Below the pieces are notes generated by a model. It saw only the letters and a program-made list of their open reading frames with translations. It had not been told where the DNA came from and did not search any database. A program made the position numbers and the translations under genes. From Roseovarius nitratireducens (GTDB taxonomy: Bacteria > Pseudomonadota > Alphaproteobacteria > Rhodobacterales > Rhodobacteraceae), in the NCBI RefSeq assembly GCF_002925845.1, contig NZ_PDNI01000062.1, forward strand, positions 1-64,000: DNA of 64,000 nucleotides. Reading direction: 5' to 3'. Positions 63,468 to 64,000 of the stretch are shown in pieces (positions within the stretch are counted from its first letter, which is position 1; each line of letters starts with the position of its first letter).

Positions 63468-64000
63468 ATGACAAGCCCCATGCCCTTCACCCGCTACGCC
63501 GTCTATGTCACGCCCCCGCCGGGGCCCCTGTCCGATTTCGGCGCGGCGTGGCTCGGCTGGGATCCCGTGCGCGGCACCACCGTTCCCCACCCCAACATCC
63601 CCGACCTGCCCGCGCCGGTCAGCGACCTCACCGACGCGCCCCGCAAGTACGGGCTGCACGCCACGATGAAGCCGCCCTTCACCCTCGCCCCCGGCGCGAC
63701 CGAGGCGGCCTTGCGCGACGCCTTCGCCGCCTTCTGCGCCGCCACCGCGCCGGTCACGCTTGACGGCCTCGCCATCGCGCCCTTGGGCCGCTTCCTCGCG
63801 CTCCTGCCCGAGGGCGACGAGACGGCCATCAACACCCTCGCCGCCGCCTGCGTCCGCGCGTTCGAGCCGTTCCGCGCCCCCCTCACCGAGGCCGAGATCA
63901 CCCGCCGCCGCGCAGGCGGGCTCACCCCCGAGCAAGACTCCCGCCTGGCACAATGGGGCTACCCGCACGTGATGGCGGGCTTCCGTTTTCACATCACCCT
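63468..64000 (+). CDS. DUF1045 / TIGR03223 phosphonate-operon protein (3' end cut off)
   Basis: The frame starts at 63468 (MTSPMPFTRYAVYVTPPPGPL) and is open to the window end, 177 residues. It has YGLHATMKPPFTLAPGATEAALRDAF (HxTxK/P motif) and MAGFRFHITL (second HxT), the two histidine motifs of the 2H phosphoesterase fold. Family members are encoded in phn operons, often next to phnM, and fit as cyclic phosphodiesterases. ATG 63480 is a possible alternative start. It is divergent from phnM with 38 bp between. Confidence 0.88.
   Translation, partial: MTSPMPFTRYAVYVTPPPGPLSDFGAAWLGWDPVRGTTVPHPNIPDLPAPVSDLTDAPRKYGLHATMKPPFTLAPGATEAALRDAFAAFCAATAPVTLDGLAIAPLGRFLALLPEGDETAINTLAAACVRAFEPFRAPLTEAEITRRRAGGLTPEQDSRLAQWGYPHVMAGFRFHIT

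Overview
The window is high-GC DNA from an alphaproteobacterium, most likely a member of the Rhodobacteraceae (Roseobacter group). This rests on family-level signals: the split aa3-oxidase operon coxB-ctaB-small ORF-cox11-coxC followed by SURF1, the phaA/phaB pair, ETF-ubiquinone oxidoreductase, a complete Tad/Flp pilus locus of the alphaproteobacterial type, an alphaproteobacterial SOS box (GAAC-N7-GAAC), a perfect FNR box beside coxB, and phnM next to the TIGR03223/DUF1045 phosphonate gene. The genus cannot be named from the sequence alone. No rRNA, tRNA or CRISPR array was seen.

Layout. 1-2300: the 3' end of an outer-membrane barrel gene, an NHL-repeat protein and a decayed copper locus (MerR-type operator plus the first HMA motif of a CopA ATPase). 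2300-14400: a core block with a membrane coiled-coil protein, GreA, ETF-QO, a TPR protein overlapping ispE, a polyprenyl diphosphate synthase, a DUF2007 protein, a TrmN6-type methyltransferase, a YdcH-like peptide, phaB/phaA, an EAL phosphodiesterase and tag. 14400-24500: an accessory stretch with a lysine-rich secreted protein, a 28-residue membrane peptide, a decayed IS1182-type transposase, and a cargo block. The block holds a GlxA-like regulator facing a methyltransferase, a MATE exporter and an MddA-like membrane methyltransferase, followed by a PLP decarboxylase and a cupin.

24500-30500: rlmN translationally coupled to an amidoligase and a class-I glutamine-amidotransferase-like hydrolase, a frameshifted metallo-hydrolase, a lipoprotein, a LexA-controlled remnant of dnaE2, a 2Fe-2S ferredoxin and an FG-GAP protein. 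30500-38100 (minus strand): the cytochrome oxidase assembly operon, then SURF1-thrC-M16 peptidase-GNAT as a tightly overlapped unit. 38200-47800: tldD, a CNNM/CorC protein, dprA (with an iteron array and a CtrA-like site upstream), topA, the scoAB CoA transferase and a lytic transglycosylase.

48100-60000: the Tad pilus locus flp-cpaB-cpaC-ompA-cpaE-cpaF-tadB-tadC-tadD1-tadD2-cpaA plus an AAA ATPase. Hairpins after flp and after cpaB probably tune stoichiometry: abundant pilin, less machinery. 60100-64000: a TDT/SLAC1 transporter overlapping an FAH-family hydrolase, and divergent phnM and DUF1045 genes, the latter cut by the window end.

The most interesting unexplained signals are: the LexA box placed directly in front of a DnaE2 tail, suggesting a deleted imuA-imuB-dnaE2 cassette; the 11-bp-phased iterons, TATAAT box and CtrA-like site ahead of dprA; the rlmN-amidoligase-hydrolase operon; the methyltransferase/exporter cargo block next to the IS relic; and paired AT-rich palindromes recurring at two distant sites.
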